Assembly (NCBI GenBank): GCA_000349905.1
Contig: KB722736.1
Coordinates: 1,866,422-1,917,523, forward strand
From: Volvariella volvacea V23
Lineage: Eukaryota; Basidiomycota; Agaricomycetes; Agaricales; Pluteaceae
DNA length: 51,102 nucleotides
Direction of reading: 5' to 3'
Position numbers and translations under genes: made by a program. The notes under the pieces were generated by a model. It was given only the letters and a program-made list of their open reading frames with translations. It did no database searches and was not told the DNA's origin. Shown here in pieces: positions 48,696 through 51,102 of the stretch (position 1 is its first letter; every line of letters begins with the position of its first letter).

Positions 48696-50511
48696 ATGGC
48701 AGAGACGCTCGAGTTTGATGTTATCGTCCTTGGAACCGGGTTGACGGAGTCTATCACAGCCGCGTGAGTCCTGCAGTACTTGGCGCAAGAGCAGAGCTAA
48801 AGCCAGGGATGAAGAGCATTGGCAAAGGCCGGCCTCAAGGTCGCCCATATCGACTCAAACTCATACTACGGCGGGCACGAGGCCAGCTTGTCGCTGGACG
48901 AGCTCATCCAGTGGGCAGACCAGAACTCATCTAATACCGCCTCGGGCATCACTTCCGTCACACGATCCCCAAACGCACTATCTCATGCAAGGCAATACGC
49001 AATCTGTCTATGCCCCTCAATCAACCCCTCACTTGGTTCTATAATATCAGCACTGGTTTCTTCTGGTGTTGCAAGATATGGCAGTTTCCGTTTGCTCGAT
49101 CGTGTGGCGCTCTACTCCTCAGGGGCAATCAAGAGCGTACCGGGCAGCAAGGAAGATGTGTTCAAGAGCAAAGAGATCAGTCTAATTGATAAGCGACGGC
49201 TTATGCGCTTCCTCATGTTCGCCGCATCTCCTGATTTTGAAGGCAAGCCAGAGATACAAGGAAAAGAGGAATCGCCGTTCTACGATTTCCTTCGGTCTAC
49301 CTTCACACTGAATGATGATATTGCATCCGCGATTGTATATGCATTGGCACTTTGTAATTCACCTTCAGGTAAGATTGTCATGGCATTCACACTAGTGGCG
49401 TAACACGGAAATAATCTAGAACACACACTGCCCGCTCTGCGTCGTCTTAGCAAGTACCTACGCTCTGCTGGACGGTATGGCCCTTCACCATTCCTCGTTG
49501 GACACTATGGTGGCGTAGGAGAGATTGCCCAAGGATTCTGTCGGGCTGCTGCGGTCAGTGGTGCCGTATACATCCTTGGACGTCAGATATCATCCGTCGA
49601 ACGTTCTCAAGACGGAAGCAGCTACGTCGTGAACATTGAAGGCATCCCAGACCAGTTTACATCCAGATTGATCATCTCTTCCCCTCACCTCTTGTCATCC
49701 AATCTTCAAGGCGGAGGTGATGTCAGAGGCGTCCAACCCTCGAAAGATCTTGGGAGTGGCGAAAGCCATCCTGCTGTTGCGCGTTGCATTGCAATCCTTG
49801 ACAAGTCTTTGCAATTCCCGATCCAATCATCGACTACAGAGGAGAATAAGGACGAGGAGAGTCCTGCGACCGAAGGGGAAGAAACGAGCCCAACGCCACC
49901 CCCTACTCACATCCCGGTCGACACTGCGGTTTTTGTCTACCCTCCTGGATCTCTGCCACAAGACGGTACAAATTCGGTGGCAGTAACAGCTTTCATCACC
50001 GGAGAAGGAAGCTTGGCAACACCTCAAGGCAAATGTACGTTGTCTCCTTCTCTCTCAATCACCGCATCACTAACAATCAGAAACAGCAATACTTTATCTC
50101 AGTTTACCATTATCAGATCCTCCAAACCCGGAAGACAACGCCGAAACGCTGCTAAAGCCATATCTTGATGCAACCCTCCAGCTCACAAACCCGCCAACCA
50201 CCGAGCCCGACTTTAAGCTTTTCTACATCCAGCGCCACCCTTCCACTCCATCAGCCACTGAATGGCCACTACAATCCTCCACCCCTTCAGGACAACCAAA
50301 AATTTTAGTCGTACCAGCTCTTCCAGCTGTGCCTCTACCAGAAACGCCCGACTACTCTGCTCAACTCGCTGAGGATGTATTCTGGGAGGCGGTCAAGGCC
50401 CTGGGGCGTGATGCTGAGAGTATGGGCGAGAGTAATCCGGATGAGGTTATTGACAGTTTTTGGCCACCGCTTCCAAGGGAGGATGAGGAAGAAGACGAAG
50501 ACCCGTGGTAA
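48696..50511 (+). CDS. mrs6: Rab escort protein (Rab geranylgeranyltransferase component A)
   Basis: Presents newly made Rab GTPases to geranylgeranyltransferase and delivers them to membranes. Exons 48696-48763, 48815-49368, 49420-50034, 50087-50511; 553 residues. GDI/REP family marks: DVIVLGTGLTESI at the N-terminus, HIDSNSYYGG near residue 45, YGGVGEIAQGFCRAAAVSGA in the middle. Longer than Rab-GDIs (about 440-450 residues) and with a divergent acidic tail ending EDEDPW, both favouring REP over GDI. The acceptor at 48814 was chosen because it preserves the AALAKAGL core. Insert 49830-49930 is Glu/Pro-rich. Confidence 0.9.
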
Positions 50512-50705
50512 AGGAATATATGCTCTGGATTATTTATGGTGTAGGAATGGACAGGGACATCAGTAGTGTACGATATCAACCTCAATGTATGTGGAGCCTG
50601 GAATGCGAATGCTATCGCGTTTGTTATAGGAATATACAGGAATATACAGGTGTAGGTTATGATCGACGGACAACTTGTCAACCAAGCATTATCCAAGAAC
50701 TTAAA

Positions 50706-51102
50706 TTATAATTCATCCCTCTTGAGCACCGTCATCTTGAACTCTGGGGATGCTTTAATCAGGTCCGCTGCTCGCTCAGCAATGGTGTACACCGGTGCTT
50801 GAGTATGCGCACTCGGCACAAACGGCTATTGGCAAAAGAAAAACGAAAAATCAGTCCACCACTCCACAAAAGACCCAAAACTCAAACGTATATACCCACC
50901 AAAACAGAGGCATCAACGATCCTCACCCCCTCCGCACCCTTGACCTTCAAATCCGGATCCACCACTCCCCACTCCGCATCCCTGGCCGACATCGCAGCAG
51001 TCCCAACTATGTGATAAACTATGTTCCCAGTCTTCCTCACAAACGCATCAATGTCCTCGTCAGTCGTCAGGGTGGCAGAGTCCTCCCAGGGCTCGATGAC
51101 CC
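50706..51102 (-). CDS. GMC oxidoreductase 4, 3' end (partial at window edge)
   Basis: The last exon runs from about 50828 down to TAA at 50706-50708 and encodes PFVPSAHTQAPVY with the second catalytic His, ending KRDEL. The preceding exon (to the window edge) encodes VYHIVGTAAMSARDAEWGVVDPDLKVKGAEG up to VDASVL, with the first catalytic His preceded by Tyr. The intron lies between VDASVL and PFVP, the same place as in genes 1-3. Opposite strand, about 15 kb from the trio. The tail is longer than in genes 1-3. Confidence 0.9.

Overview
The window looks like nuclear DNA of a filamentous basidiomycete, probably an agaricomycete. The genes carry many short (about 48-65 nt) GT-AG introns. They include tandem secreted GMC (aryl-alcohol-oxidase-like) oxidoreductases and a PL1 pectate lyase, and the transposons are fungal LTR types. 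A plant-degrading or plant-associated lifestyle fits, but I cannot name the species from sequence alone.

Layout. Positions 1-18782 are a transposon graveyard: (i) three copies of an unclassified CpG-poor repeat (1-1210, 11966-12729 and, inverted, 12993-15129); (ii) one complete but dead Ty3/Gypsy chromovirus (1392-10075, minus strand, TSD GAGGG) carrying gag, a dUTPase domain, protease, RT, RNase H, integrase and chromodomain, with a self-priming PBS and a -1 frameshift heptamer; (iii) three solo LTRs with exact 5-bp target duplications (242-1094 GTATC; 13167-14051 TCTTC; 14638-15120 AGTGC); (iv) two decayed gene copies, a phosphatidylserine decarboxylase and a cytochrome P450, both almost stripped of CpG; and (v) a probable further LTR running into a 100-N scaffold gap (18783-18882).

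Positions 18884-51102 are a gene-dense arm with normal CpG content. In order it holds: the 3' end of an unknown gene; three tandem minus-strand atypical SDR/epimerase-like genes (only the third is undamaged); three tandem plus-strand GMC oxidoreductases with the same ten-exon structure; a PL1 pectate lyase whose frame needs a 5-nt microexon; a 1309-residue disordered protein; ric8; a nucleolin/Nsr1-like gene; a Rab escort protein gene; and the 3' end of a fourth GMC gene.

How it fits together. The GMC enzymes and the pectate lyase form a secreted plant-polymer/peroxide-generating module (inference from families). Ric8, the nucleolin-like protein and the Rab escort protein are housekeeping genes. 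Transposons, gene fragments and two of the three SDR copies all carry disabling C:G to T:A changes, as expected of methylation-linked or RIP-like mutation of repeated DNA. The younger solo LTRs remain CpG-rich. Exon models given below were checked by hand: summed coding lengths are multiples of three for all complete multi-exon genes.
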